Part shown: piece by piece, positions 8,371-15,950 of the stretch
How the letters are laid out: each line of letters begins with the position of its first letter
Position numbering within the stretch: position 1 is the stretch's first letter
NCBI GenBank assembly: GCA_965370805.1
Contig: CBDUVZ010000040.1
Span: 1-22,881 of the forward strand
Source of the DNA: CBDUVZ01 sp965370805
GTDB taxonomy: Bacteria > Hydrothermota > Tepidihabitantia > Tepidihabitantales > Tepidihabitantaceae
Reading direction: 5' to 3'
DNA length: 22,881 nucleotides
Program-made: the position numbers and the translations under genes
The notes under the pieces: generated by a model
What the model was told of the DNA's origin: nothing
Databases searched by the model: none
The model's input: the letters and a program-made list of their open reading frames with translations, nothing else

Positions 8371-8398
8371 TTGACATGAGGACCGCCGTGCCTAACAT
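8371..8398 (+). promoter_or_regulatory. Predicted promoter of the CoA-transferase/dehydrogenase operon
   Basis: Perfect -35 TTGACA (8371-8376), 16-bp spacer, -10 TAACAT (8393-8398, 4/6). Start site near 8405, leaving a ~45-nt leader that contains the Shine-Dalgarno AGGAGG at 8441-8446. Confidence 0.6.
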
Positions 8399-8451
8399 CC
8401 ATGCACCATTATGGTCTGCGCCAATCTCTCCATCGACAACAGGAGGAAATG

Positions 8452-9423
8452 ATGGACGTAATTCAGTCCGGTATCGGTGAACTGTTCCAGCCGCCTGACC
8501 CTGACGGCTTCCGGGAATGGGTCCACACCGGGAAGAACACGGGCATGGTCGACAAGGTCGTGTCCGAGCAGGAAGCGGTCGCGAACCTGGTGCACGACGG
8601 CGACTACATCGGGACCGAGTTGTACGGGACCGTCCGCGCGCCGATGTCCCTGGTCCGCGAAGTGGTCCGCCAGGGCAAGAAGCACCTGCGGGTCGCCGGG
8701 CAGGGCGTACAGGAGATCGACCTGCTGCTGGCCGCGGACTTGGTCGATACCCTTGACATCACCTACGTCGCCTGGGAGGTATACGGCATCTCGGCCTGCC
8801 TCCGGCGAGCGGTCGAGAGCGGCCGCGTGAAGACGACCGACTGGTCGAACGGCGGCATCACCTGGCGGTTCAAGGCCGCGGCAATGGGGGTTCCGTTCAT
8901 CCCGGTCCGCTCGATGCTCGGCACCGACACGCTGAAGCATTCCGCGGCCAAGGTCGTCAAGGACCCGTTCACCGGCAAGCCGGTCTGCCTGATTCCGGCC
9001 CTGTTCCTCGACGTCGGCCTGATTCACGTGCACCAGGCGGACAAGTACGGCAACTGCCGGGTCGAAGGCATATCCGGGTTCGCGCACGAGATGGCGCGGG
9101 CCTCGAAGCGGCTGATCATCTCGGCCGAGGAAATCATCCCGACCGAGGAAATCCGCAAGTACCCGGAGCACACGGTCATCCCCTATTACCTGGTCGACGC
9201 GGTGGTCGAAGCGAAGTACGCCTCCCACCCGGGCGAGATGTGCTACCGGTACTGGCGGGACGGCGAGCACCTGCAGCAGTTCCTGAAAGACTCGAAGGAC
9301 CTGGACAAGACCAGAGCCTACCTCGACAAATGGGTATACGGGTGCAAGGACCACGAAGCCTACGTCGAGCTGGTCGGCATGGAGCGGCTGCGACAACTCG
9401 AGTCCGAGATCGGGGGTAGATGA
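8452..9423 (+). CDS. gctA: Glutaconate CoA-transferase-like subunit A
   Basis: Subunit A of a family I CoA-transferase, which moves CoA between a dicarboxylate and an acyl-CoA in the cytoplasm. The 323-aa length fits Acidaminococcus GctA (about 320). From memory it matches GctA in AAALGLPFLPV (here AAAMGVPFIPV), HxxQAxxxGxxR, IISAEEIIPTEEIR, PYYLVDAVVEAKYASHPGEMCY and, at the end, KWVYGCKDHEAYVELVGMERL. Residues ~1-35 are an N-terminal extension before the first family strand. Tandem ATGs occur at 8449 and 8452. AGGAGG at 8441-8446 is 5 nt from the second, so 8452 is preferred. It overlaps subunit B by 4 bp (ATGA). The substrate is unproven; the related IpdAB (steroid ring-cleaving hydrolase) belongs to the same superfamily. 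Confidence 0.82.
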   Translation: MDVIQSGIGELFQPPDPDGFREWVHTGKNTGMVDKVVSEQEAVANLVHDGDYIGTELYGTVRAPMSLVREVVRQGKKHLRVAGQGVQEIDLLLAADLVDTLDITYVAWEVYGISACLRRAVESGRVKTTDWSNGGITWRFKAAAMGVPFIPVRSMLGTDTLKHSAAKVVKDPFTGKPVCLIPALFLDVGLIHVHQADKYGNCRVEGISGFAHEMARASKRLIISAEEIIPTEEIRKYPEHTVIPYYLVDAVVEAKYASHPGEMCYRYWRDGEHLQQFLKDSKDLDKTRAYLDKWVYGCKDHEAYVELVGMERLRQLESEIGGR

Positions 9424-10187
9424 TGGCCGAGTACAACCAGACCGAGTTCCTGATCTGCCTCGCCTCGAAGCTGATGGAAGACAAAAGCACCGCCTTTGTC
9501 GGCACCGGGATCCCGATGCTGGCCGCGGCCCTGGCCAAGCGGCAGCACGCGCCCGGCCTGGTGTCGATCTTCGAGTTCGGCGGCACCGGGGCGTCGCTCG
9601 AGCAACTGCCGCTCGGGGTCGGCGACTCGCGCACGTTCCACAAGGCGGTTGCCGCGTCCGGGATCTGCGACATGATGGAAACCGCCCAGCGCGGGTTCAT
9701 CGAGTACGGGTTCCTCGGCGGGGCCCAGATCGACATGTACGGGAACCTGAACACGACCGTGATCGGCGACTACTGGCCGCCCAAGGTCCGGCTGCCGGGC
9801 TCAGGCGGGGCCAACGACGTCGGCTCCCACTGCTGGCGGACAATCAGCATCATGCGCCAGCACGACAAGCGCCGCTTCGTCCCGAAGCTCGACTTCCTGA
9901 CAACCCCGGGCTACCTGACCGGCAGGGGCGCGCGCGAGGAAGCGGGGCTCCCGCCGGGCACCGGCCCGTACCGGGTGGTCACCAACCTGGCGCTGATGGA
10001 CTTCGACCCGGACAGCAAGCGGATGCGCCTGATTGCCGTGCACCCGGGCGTCACAAAGGAACAGGTACTGGAGAACACCGGGTTCGAGATGCTGGTCGCG
10101 GACCAGATCGCAACCAACCCGGAGCCGACCGACGAAGAACTGAAGCTGCTCCGCGAGCAGATTGACCCCGAAGGATATTACATCTGA
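9420..10187 (+). CDS. gctB: Glutaconate CoA-transferase-like subunit B
   Basis: The 255-aa protein pairs with the preceding subunit. Diagnostic blocks are VGTGIPMLAAALAK, SIFEFGGTGASLEQLPLGVGD, FLGGAQIDMYGNLNTTVIGDY, GSGGANDV, QHDKRRFVPKLDFLTTPGY, and VLENTGFEMLVA with EQIDPEG at the end. Glu52 in IFEFGG sits where Acidaminococcus GctB has its catalytic Glu54 (VESG), so CoA-thioester transfer is plausible. The start ATG overlaps the stop of subunit A (ATGA), and a second ATG follows directly at 9423. After the stop there is a strong GGAGG at 10191-10195. That site no longer leads straight into the next large gene, because a repeat-like segment lies between them. Confidence 0.83.
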   Translation: MMAEYNQTEFLICLASKLMEDKSTAFVGTGIPMLAAALAKRQHAPGLVSIFEFGGTGASLEQLPLGVGDSRTFHKAVAASGICDMMETAQRGFIEYGFLGGAQIDMYGNLNTTVIGDYWPPKVRLPGSGGANDVGSHCWRTISIMRQHDKRRFVPKLDFLTTPGYLTGRGAREEAGLPPGTGPYRVVTNLALMDFDPDSKRMRLIAVHPGVTKEQVLENTGFEMLVADQIATNPEPTDEELKLLREQIDPEGYYI

Positions 10188-10202
10188 CCCGGAGGAAATG
10201 TC

Positions 10203-10266
10203 GAATGGCGACTGACAAAGTGCGAATCGGGAATTCGGAATTCGCAACTCGGAATTCGCAATTGCC
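10203..10266. repeat. ATTCG-type palindromic repeat between gctB-like and dehydrogenase genes
   Basis: Tandem near-copies of GGAATTCGCAA with a palindromic core: GCGAATCGGGAATTC then GGAATTCGC (10222-10245), which can fold into a hairpin. It contains several GAATTC hexamers. The segment separates the Shine-Dalgarno at 10191 from the dehydrogenase start, which suggests insertion into an operon junction. Confidence 0.65.
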
Positions 10267-10270
10267 ATGA
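10205..10270 (+). CDS. Possible 21-codon leader ORF formed by a repeat
   Basis: Begins ATG GCG ACT with Shine-Dalgarno GGAGG (10191-10195) 9 nt upstream. It reads through the ATTCG-type repeat without a stop and ends in TGA at 10268-10270, overlapping the ATG of the acyl-CoA dehydrogenase at 10267 by 4 bp. The peptide (MATDKVRIGNSEF...) resembles nothing I know and is probably just the repeat in translation. Its likely value is to carry ribosomes from the old binding site to the dehydrogenase start. A competing ATG at 10198 gives only five codons. Confidence 0.35.
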   Translation: MATDKVRIGNSEFATRNSQLP

Positions 10271-11400
10271 TACTCAGCAAACAACACCAGGGCTTCCGGG
10301 ACGAACTCCGCGACTTCGCCCGCGAAGTCGTCCTGCCCCGGGCCCGCGAACACGACCGGACCGGCGAGTTCGTCGCCGAGAACGTCAAGGCGATGGCCGA
10401 ACGCGGCTACCTGGGCATAGTCTGGCCCAAGGACCTCGACGGCATGGGGCTCGACTACCTGTCGTACGCAATCGCGGTCGAGGAAGTGTCGCGCGCCTGC
10501 GCTTCAACCGGCATCACCCTCGCGGCCCACATCTCGCTCGGCACCTACCCGATTTACAAGTTCGGCACCGACGAACAGAAGCGGAAGTTCATCCCGCCCC
10601 TGGCCCGGGGCGAATACCTCGGCTCGTTCGGCCTGACCGAACCCAACGCCGGGTCCGACGCCGCATCGGTCGAGACCTTCGCGAAGAAAACCGACAACGG
10701 CTACCTCGTCAACGGGTCGAAACGGTTCATCACGTCGGCCAGTTACGCGGGCACGGTGATTGTCGCCGCGAGCATGGACCGGAGCCTCGGCCGCAAAGGC
10801 GTAACCTGCTTTGTCGTCGAGACGAAGACGCCCGGTTTCTCGGTCGCTTCCAAGGAGAACAAGCTCGGCCTGCTCGGGTCGAACACGGTCGAACTGGCGT
10901 TCGAGGACATGCTCGTCCCGACCGGGAACCTGCTCGGCAAAGAACTGGAAGGCTACCGGGTATTCATGGAGACGCTCGACGGCGGCCGCATCTCAATCGG
11001 GGCCTACTGTCTCGGCATGGCCCAGGGCGCAATGGACGCGCTCACCGACTGGGTCCGGACCCACGGCCGCCCGTCGCAGATGGTGTCGAAGAAGCTCGCC
11101 GACGTCGCGATGCAGGTCGAAGCGGCGCGGCTGCTGGTGTACAACGCAGCGCTCTACAAGGACGCCGACGTCCGCGCGGACAAGGAGTGCGCCTTTGCCA
11201 AGCTGTACGCTTCGGAGGTCGCGACCTGGGCCGCGGGTATCGCCATCGAGGTAATCGGCTGCCCGGCCCTCACGTCCGAGCTGCCCGCGGAGCGCATCTA
11301 CCGCGACGCCAAGCTCGGTGAGATCGGTGAAGGCACGTCTGAAGTAATGAGGATGATTATCGCCAAGGAAGTCCTGATGGAGCTTACGAGGAACAGCTAG
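10267..11400 (+). CDS. Acyl-CoA dehydrogenase, divergent paralogue
   Basis: FAD flavoprotein family that oxidises acyl-CoA to trans-2-enoyl-CoA. The 377-aa protein has the family order: helical N-domain to ~115, flavin-contact block GSFGLTEPNAGSDAAS, GSKRFITSA, the mid-domain beta barrel, and a C-terminal helical domain with IYRDAKLGEIGEGTSEVMRM. The Glu of IGEGTS occupies the catalytic-base position of YEGTS. Against the next gene it lacks ~6 residues and the ERRQFGK motif, which normally contacts FAD pyrophosphate across the dimer. The QIYGGYGYT block reads EVIGCPALT. This may be one half of a heteromeric dehydrogenase. The start has no Shine-Dalgarno of its own and overlaps the leader ORF by ATGA. 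Confidence 0.85.
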   Translation: MILSKQHQGFRDELRDFAREVVLPRAREHDRTGEFVAENVKAMAERGYLGIVWPKDLDGMGLDYLSYAIAVEEVSRACASTGITLAAHISLGTYPIYKFGTDEQKRKFIPPLARGEYLGSFGLTEPNAGSDAASVETFAKKTDNGYLVNGSKRFITSASYAGTVIVAASMDRSLGRKGVTCFVVETKTPGFSVASKENKLGLLGSNTVELAFEDMLVPTGNLLGKELEGYRVFMETLDGGRISIGAYCLGMAQGAMDALTDWVRTHGRPSQMVSKKLADVAMQVEAARLLVYNAALYKDADVRADKECAFAKLYASEVATWAAGIAIEVIGCPALTSELPAERIYRDAKLGEIGEGTSEVMRMIIAKEVLMELTRNS

Positions 11401-11409
11401 GAGGCAACT

Positions 11410-12552
11410 GTGGATTTGAATCTCAACGAAGACCAGAAGATGGTGCAGTCGATGGCGCGCGAGTTCGCCACCAAGGAACTGGAACCCAAAGCGGCCGAAA
11501 TCGACGCGTCCGGCGAGTTCCCCCGCGACTCGGTCAAGAAGATGGCCGAACTCGGCCTGCTCAGCATGGTGGTGCCGGAGAAGTACGGCGGGGCCGAGTT
11601 CAACTTCGTCAATCTCGCCATCGCCATCGAGGAGCTATCCCGGGGCTGCGCTTCGACCGGCGTCATCACCGCGGTCCACAACTCGCTCGCCTGCTGGCCG
11701 ATTGTCAACTGGGGCTCCGACGCGCTGAAGGAGAAGTACCTGCCGCGCATGGCCTCCGGTGAATTGCTCGGCGCGTTCGGCCTGACCGAAGCCAACTGCG
11801 GCTCCGACCCGGCGGGCATGGAAACCAAAGCCGTGCCCGACGGCGACTCCTACGTGCTCAACGGCAGCAAGCGGTTCATCACCAACGGCGGCGAGGCGGA
11901 CGTGTTCATCATCTTCGCCCTCACCGACCCGGAAGCGAAGCACCGCGGCATCACCGCTTTCGTCGTCGAGAAGAACTTCCCCGGCTTCTCGGTCGGCAAG
12001 CATGAGGACCTGCTCGGCCTCCGCGCCACCTCCAACTGCGAGCTGATATTCGAGGACTGCAAGGTCCCGAAGGAGAACGTGCTCGGCGAGGTCGGGAAAG
12101 GCTTCAAGGTCGCGATGGGCACGCTCGACGTGTCCCGGATCGACATCGGGGCCCAGGCGGTCGGCATCGCCCAGGCCGCGCTCGACAAGTCACTCGCCTA
12201 CTCGCAGGAGCGCCGGCAGTTCGGCAAGGCAATCTGTGAGTTCGAGATGATCCAGGAGAAGCTCGCCGACATGGCGACCCGGATCCAGGCGGCCCGGCTG
12301 CTGGTGTACCACGCGGCCGGCCAGAAGGACGCCGGCAAGAAGCGGTTCTCGAAGGAATCGGCCATGGCCAAGTTGTTCGCGGCCACGACCGCGGTCGACG
12401 CGGCCCGGGAAGCGGTCCAGATCTACGGCGGGTACGGGTATACCAAGGACTACCCGGTCGAACGGTACTACCGCGATTCCAAGTGCATGGAAATCTACGA
12501 AGGCACCTCGGAAATCCAGAAGATCGTAATCGCCCGGCAACTGCTGGCCTGA
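11410..12552 (+). CDS. Acyl-CoA dehydrogenase, canonical paralogue
   Basis: The 380-aa flavoenzyme has the full short/medium-chain acyl-CoA dehydrogenase signature: AFGLTEANCGSDPAGM, NGSKRFITNG, GITAFVVEK, DVSRIDIGAQAVGIAQAALD, ERRQFGKAICEFEMIQ (FAD contact), QIYGGYGYTKDYPVERYYRDSK, and IYEGTSEIQ with the catalytic Glu. It resembles butyryl-CoA dehydrogenase in style, but chain length cannot be read from the sequence. The start is GTG, with AGGAGG at 11399-11404 that overlaps the preceding TAG stop and leaves a 5-nt spacer. It is the second member of a tandem pair with the preceding gene, downstream of the CoA-transferase genes. No electron-transfer flavoprotein genes lie in the window. Confidence 0.92.
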   Translation: MDLNLNEDQKMVQSMAREFATKELEPKAAEIDASGEFPRDSVKKMAELGLLSMVVPEKYGGAEFNFVNLAIAIEELSRGCASTGVITAVHNSLACWPIVNWGSDALKEKYLPRMASGELLGAFGLTEANCGSDPAGMETKAVPDGDSYVLNGSKRFITNGGEADVFIIFALTDPEAKHRGITAFVVEKNFPGFSVGKHEDLLGLRATSNCELIFEDCKVPKENVLGEVGKGFKVAMGTLDVSRIDIGAQAVGIAQAALDKSLAYSQERRQFGKAICEFEMIQEKLADMATRIQAARLLVYHAAGQKDAGKKRFSKESAMAKLFAATTAVDAAREAVQIYGGYGYTKDYPVERYYRDSKCMEIYEGTSEIQKIVIARQLLA

Positions 12553-12700
12553 TGCACAACGCAAGACGCTGGACGCTGGACGCCGGACGCATCACGCGCA
12601 ACGCACAACGCTCTACGCATAATGCTCTATGCTCGACGCCAGAAACATCCGGCCTCATGCGTATTGCGTCGCGCGTAAGGCGTATTGCGTCGAGCAAGTA
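12553..12700. repeat. ACGC/GCGT word-like inverted repeat spanning the start of the PorV-like gene
   Basis: The left part (12560-12640) is a run of GACGCTG, GACGCCG, CACGCGCAACGCACAACGC and similar words. The right part (12657-12695) carries the complementary words GCGTATTGCGTC twice. A perfect 10-bp inverted repeat, TGCTCGACGC (12630-12639) with GCGTCGAGCA (12687-12696), encloses the ATG at 12657 in its loop. The block begins directly at the stop of the dehydrogenase gene. Confidence 0.65.
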
Positions 12701-13535
12701 CCTTGCAGCGTCCGTCGTTGCGGCCTTGCTGGCAATGCCGGCAGCGGCCATGTTCGAAGAAGACGAGTCGAGCATCCGGGCCGCGGGGATGGCCGGCGCG
12801 TTCACTGCGGTAGCCGACGACGCAAGCGCGGCCTGGTTCAATCCTGCGGGTCTATACCAGGTGAACAACTGCCAGTTCCATGGGTTCTACCGACTGCTCT
12901 ATGGCGGGGTCGGCGTAAACCTGCACACCGGACACGCCGGCTTCGGGCTGCCGACCCGACGCATCGGCACCGTGGTTCTGAGCCTGCAGGAAACCGGGTA
13001 CGAGCTTCATTCCGAGCGTATGCTGAGCCTGGCCCACGGCTTCAGGCTGGCCAAAGACATCGGGGTCGGGTACGGACTGAACGGCTATAACCTGTACCAG
13101 AAGAACGTCGGCATCGAACTCCAGGATGTCAGCGGGTTCGCGTTCGGCCTGGACCTCGGGATGTTCGCCCGGGTCTACCGGGTATGGACTGTCGGGTTCC
13201 GTGTCCACAACTTCAATGCGCCGCGCATCGGAACCAGTGCCCAGGGCGAATTGCCGCAGTCAGTGGCTTTCGGGGTCGGCTTCGCGCCTTCACCCGGGAT
13301 TCACTCGGCAATCGACCTGACGAAAGAACCGGGCAGGTCAACGCAAGTCCGCGTAGGCCAGGAATTCAGGATCATCCGCGACCACCTGACCCTGCGGGCC
13401 GGGGTGCAGACCGCACCGGTGCGGCTCGCCTTCGGGCTGCGGACCGGAATCAGGAACGTCCATATCGACTATGCGCTCAGGACCCACTCCGAACTGCCGC
13501 TGACCCACGACCTCGGACTGGTAATCGAGTTCTAG
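12657..13535 (+). CDS. PorV/PorQ-like outer-membrane beta-barrel protein
   Basis: The 292-aa protein has a signal peptide (MRIASRVRRIASSK, then hydrophobic AASVVAALLAMPAAA, cleavage near residue 31). The mature part starts with the PorV/FadL-like hallmark RAAGMAGAFTAVADDASAAWFNPAGL, followed by alternating beta strands. It ends in EF, the aromatic C-terminus expected for BAM-assembled barrels. The start is uncertain. ATG 12657 gives a normal signal peptide. ATG 12552 overlaps the upstream stop (TGATG) and could be used by coupling, but would add 35 residues translated from the repeat. Even with the short start, the first ~14 residues are encoded by the repeat's right arm. The next gene follows with no gap (TAGATG). 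Family members are seen as surface-secretion or transport partners; the role here is unknown. Confidence 0.78.
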   Translation: MRIASRVRRIASSKYLAASVVAALLAMPAAAMFEEDESSIRAAGMAGAFTAVADDASAAWFNPAGLYQVNNCQFHGFYRLLYGGVGVNLHTGHAGFGLPTRRIGTVVLSLQETGYELHSERMLSLAHGFRLAKDIGVGYGLNGYNLYQKNVGIELQDVSGFAFGLDLGMFARVYRVWTVGFRVHNFNAPRIGTSAQGELPQSVAFGVGFAPSPGIHSAIDLTKEPGRSTQVRVGQEFRIIRDHLTLRAGVQTAPVRLAFGLRTGIRNVHIDYALRTHSELPLTHDLGLVIEF

Positions 13536-15941
13536 ATGGCGTTTCTTCCGGTTCTGCTGCTGGTCGCTTTCAGTTCCACGAACCAACTCGACATAAACCA
13601 GGCAAGCCTTGATCAACTCAGGGAACTGCCGGTCAAACTGCTGGTGGCCGAACGCATCCACGAGTACCTGACCGAATACGGCCGGTTGAACAGCATCTAT
13701 GACCTGATGAACGTTGAAGGCATGAACTCGGCCAGGCTGGAGGATATCAAACCGCTGGTGTACGTCTCCCCCGCTCCTGAAACAGAAGGCCGACTGAAAA
13801 AGGTTCATCGCATCCAGAAGCGACTGGCATCCGAAGAAGGCCCGACCGCATCCGCGGTTGAGGAATGGCAGGACATGCTGCTCGCGCCGATGAACATCAA
13901 TCGGGCGAGGATTGACGACCTGGCAATACTCGACAACGTATCCCTGGTTGACGCCGCCTCGATCGTCAAGTACCTGAACTCGGGTCTGACCATCCGTGAC
14001 CGGCGCGACCTGGCCTATCGCATCCCCGGGCTCTCCAGCTACGGCTATCGCAACATCCGGGACTTCATCAGCTACGAGAACGCAACCGGCGCGCTCTTCG
14101 GCGGCAACTACCGGCTGAGCTATGAGCTTGACCCCGACTGGGAGACGGTCGTTGCGGCCGGTGAGTTCGGACAGGCGCTTGCGGCTCTTGAGGAAGACAG
14201 CGCCGAGTTCCGCGAGGCCGGGTACACGGCCGCGGAAATGGTCCATTTCCGCGCTCAACTCGAAGCCGAACGCGACTACCTGGCAGAGCCGGGCAACAGC
14301 GCCGAACTACAGAACCGGTTGCGCGTCCGCCTGGGCGACCACATTCGCGGCGGCGGTTGGGTAACCCGGAAGTCCTATGGGCCCGGTGCGTTCGACGGAT
14401 TCAGAGGATTCATCAGCGGTCGATCCCTCGGTCCGTTGCGCAAGGCGGTCGCCGGCGACTTCCACGTCACGCTGGGTCAGGGTCTGCTGCTCGACAACAC
14501 TTCCGAGTTGCGCGCCCGGGTCCACGAGCATACCGAAGGACTGTACAGCAACCTGACCGAGAACACCGGCTTCGGATTCCGGGGCGGCGCGGCCGAGTTG
14601 GGAGCGAGCCGATTCAGCCTGCTCGGGTTCTATTCGCAGGCGAACCGGGACGCCATCATGAACCCGGACTCGACCATCAACTACTACATCATTACAACGC
14701 CCCGCTATCCGGTGTTCCGGGACAACCTGGAAGAAACCGACATTGGTGGCAGTGCGAGATTCGACCTCTCCGGCCTGACGGTGCTCCCGGTCGGCACCAG
14801 GCTGGCGCTGAACGCCTTGTCGGTCGGCTACGACCGGGAGTTCAAACCTGACGCGAAGTACCTCGACGTACCGGGCGATGCCGAACGGCTCGTTGACCCG
14901 AACTACACCCGGCTGTCCACCGGCACCGAACGCCTGTTCTACGGCACGGACTTCCGGACCGTAATCGAGAACGTCTCCTTCGAAGGAGAACTGGCGCTGC
15001 AGCCGGAACTGGACAGTACCCGCTTCCCGTCGTCCGGCATGAACAAAGCCTGGCTGGTCAAAGCCCACGCCCAGTACGACTACCTCTACCTGACAGCGCT
15101 CTACCGGCACTACGACGTCGGGTACGACAACCCCTACAACCGGGGTTACTGCGAGCAACTGCGCTTCGAAGACACCCCGCTCGAGAAATCGTACCGGCTG
15201 ATCGACCCGGCCTACTCCGCACTGCAGGACTTCCCGATGCCCAAAGCCGAGGAGGGCTTCCTATTCGAAACCCGGTACCAGATATCACGCAAGATCACGC
15301 TCACCCGGGCCTACATCGACGTGTGGCGCAACCTTGCCTGGGGTCTCGACAACGTACGGTTCCAGGCCGAACTGGAGTACCGGCCGGTCCATCCTCTGCG
15401 CATCCGGTTCAAGCAGAAAATCCAGAGCAAAGGCCTGCCCAAACCGGCGCGGTCCACCCGGTCACTGACGATGGAGGCCAGCATCAAAATCATGGCCAGT
15501 CTGGCCAACCGGGATTTCCTGTCCGCGGAACTCCGCGAAGGCCGGATTATGCTGACCCCGACTCTCGAATACACCGACCGGGCCAGCATGTCCGGCAACT
15601 TCCTCGCCCTGCAGTGGGAGCACAACTTCAGCGACGACTTCAGCGGCGAGCTGGGCGTAGTGACGTGGCTGACCCGGGGCATGTCGCACTGGATATTCGA
15701 AGACACCGGCATTGATTTCCTCGAAGGCGACGGCCTGAAATGGTACGTCGCACTCAGCGACCGGGTTTCCGACCGGCTGCTGCTCTACCTCAAGTGCCGG
15801 CAGACAGTAAGCCGGTTTCCGCACACGGCACTGGGCGGTGACGAAGGTATTCATTTCCCCGGCTCGGCCGAACCGGTGCATGATTTCCTGACCGTCATGG
15901 ATTCCTTCAATGTGGCTCTGCAATTCGACCTGTTCTGGTAG
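13536..15941 (+). CDS. Helix-hairpin-helix protein fused to a large predicted beta-barrel
   Basis: The 801-aa protein has a signal peptide at ~1-14. Residues ~19-76 (LDINQASLDQLRELP ... DLMNVEGMNSARLEDIKPLV) and ~118-180 (MNINRARIDDLAILD ... LAYRIPGLSSYGYRNIRDFI) are two ComEA/GspK-like helix-hairpin-helix domains. The Gly-x-Gly DNA-contact turns are altered (GMN, GLS). From ~185 onward there are long amphipathic strands (GALFGGNYRLSYELDP, FHVTLGQGLLLD, FGFRGGAAELGASRFSLLGFYS), and the chain ends ...LQFDLFW, a barrel-type aromatic terminus. The likely topology is a periplasmic HhH region joined to an outer-membrane barrel. Function is unknown; DNA handling or secretion-complex scaffolding are both conceivable. 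It abuts the PorV-like gene and shares a stop/Shine-Dalgarno with the next gene. Confidence 0.75.
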   Translation: MAFLPVLLLVAFSSTNQLDINQASLDQLRELPVKLLVAERIHEYLTEYGRLNSIYDLMNVEGMNSARLEDIKPLVYVSPAPETEGRLKKVHRIQKRLASEEGPTASAVEEWQDMLLAPMNINRARIDDLAILDNVSLVDAASIVKYLNSGLTIRDRRDLAYRIPGLSSYGYRNIRDFISYENATGALFGGNYRLSYELDPDWETVVAAGEFGQALAALEEDSAEFREAGYTAAEMVHFRAQLEAERDYLAEPGNSAELQNRLRVRLGDHIRGGGWVTRKSYGPGAFDGFRGFISGRSLGPLRKAVAGDFHVTLGQGLLLDNTSELRARVHEHTEGLYSNLTENTGFGFRGGAAELGASRFSLLGFYSQANRDAIMNPDSTINYYIITTPRYPVFRDNLEETDIGGSARFDLSGLTVLPVGTRLALNALSVGYDREFKPDAKYLDVPGDAERLVDPNYTRLSTGTERLFYGTDFRTVIENVSFEGELALQPELDSTRFPSSGMNKAWLVKAHAQYDYLYLTALYRHYDVGYDNPYNRGYCEQLRFEDTPLEKSYRLIDPAYSALQDFPMPKAEEGFLFETRYQISRKITLTRAYIDVWRNLAWGLDNVRFQAELEYRPVHPLRIRFKQKIQSKGLPKPARSTRSLTMEASIKIMASLANRDFLSAELREGRIMLTPTLEYTDRASMSGNFLALQWEHNFSDDFSGELGVVTWLTRGMSHWIFEDTGIDFLEGDGLKWYVALSDRVSDRLLLYLKCRQTVSRFPHTALGGDEGIHFPGSAEPVHDFLTVMDSFNVALQFDLFW

Positions 15942-15950
15942 GAGGACTGA

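Noticed and set aside
8392..9396. Minus-strand frame of 334 codons opposite the CoA-transferase A gene
   Set aside because: Shadow of a strongly recognisable family member on the plus strand.
10203..10266. Transposon-derived insertion sequence remnant
   Set aside because: There is no transposase fragment, no defined terminal repeats and no clear target duplication; it fits the word-like repeat family better.
12104..12868. Minus-strand frame of 254 codons across the dehydrogenase end and repeat
   Set aside because: It is antisense to two well-supported genes and its middle is just the repeat in translation; there is no ribosome-binding site or domain.
13338..15158. Long minus-strand frames opposite the HhH/barrel gene
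   Set aside because: High-GC antisense shadows of a gene with a clear signal peptide and tight operon junctions.
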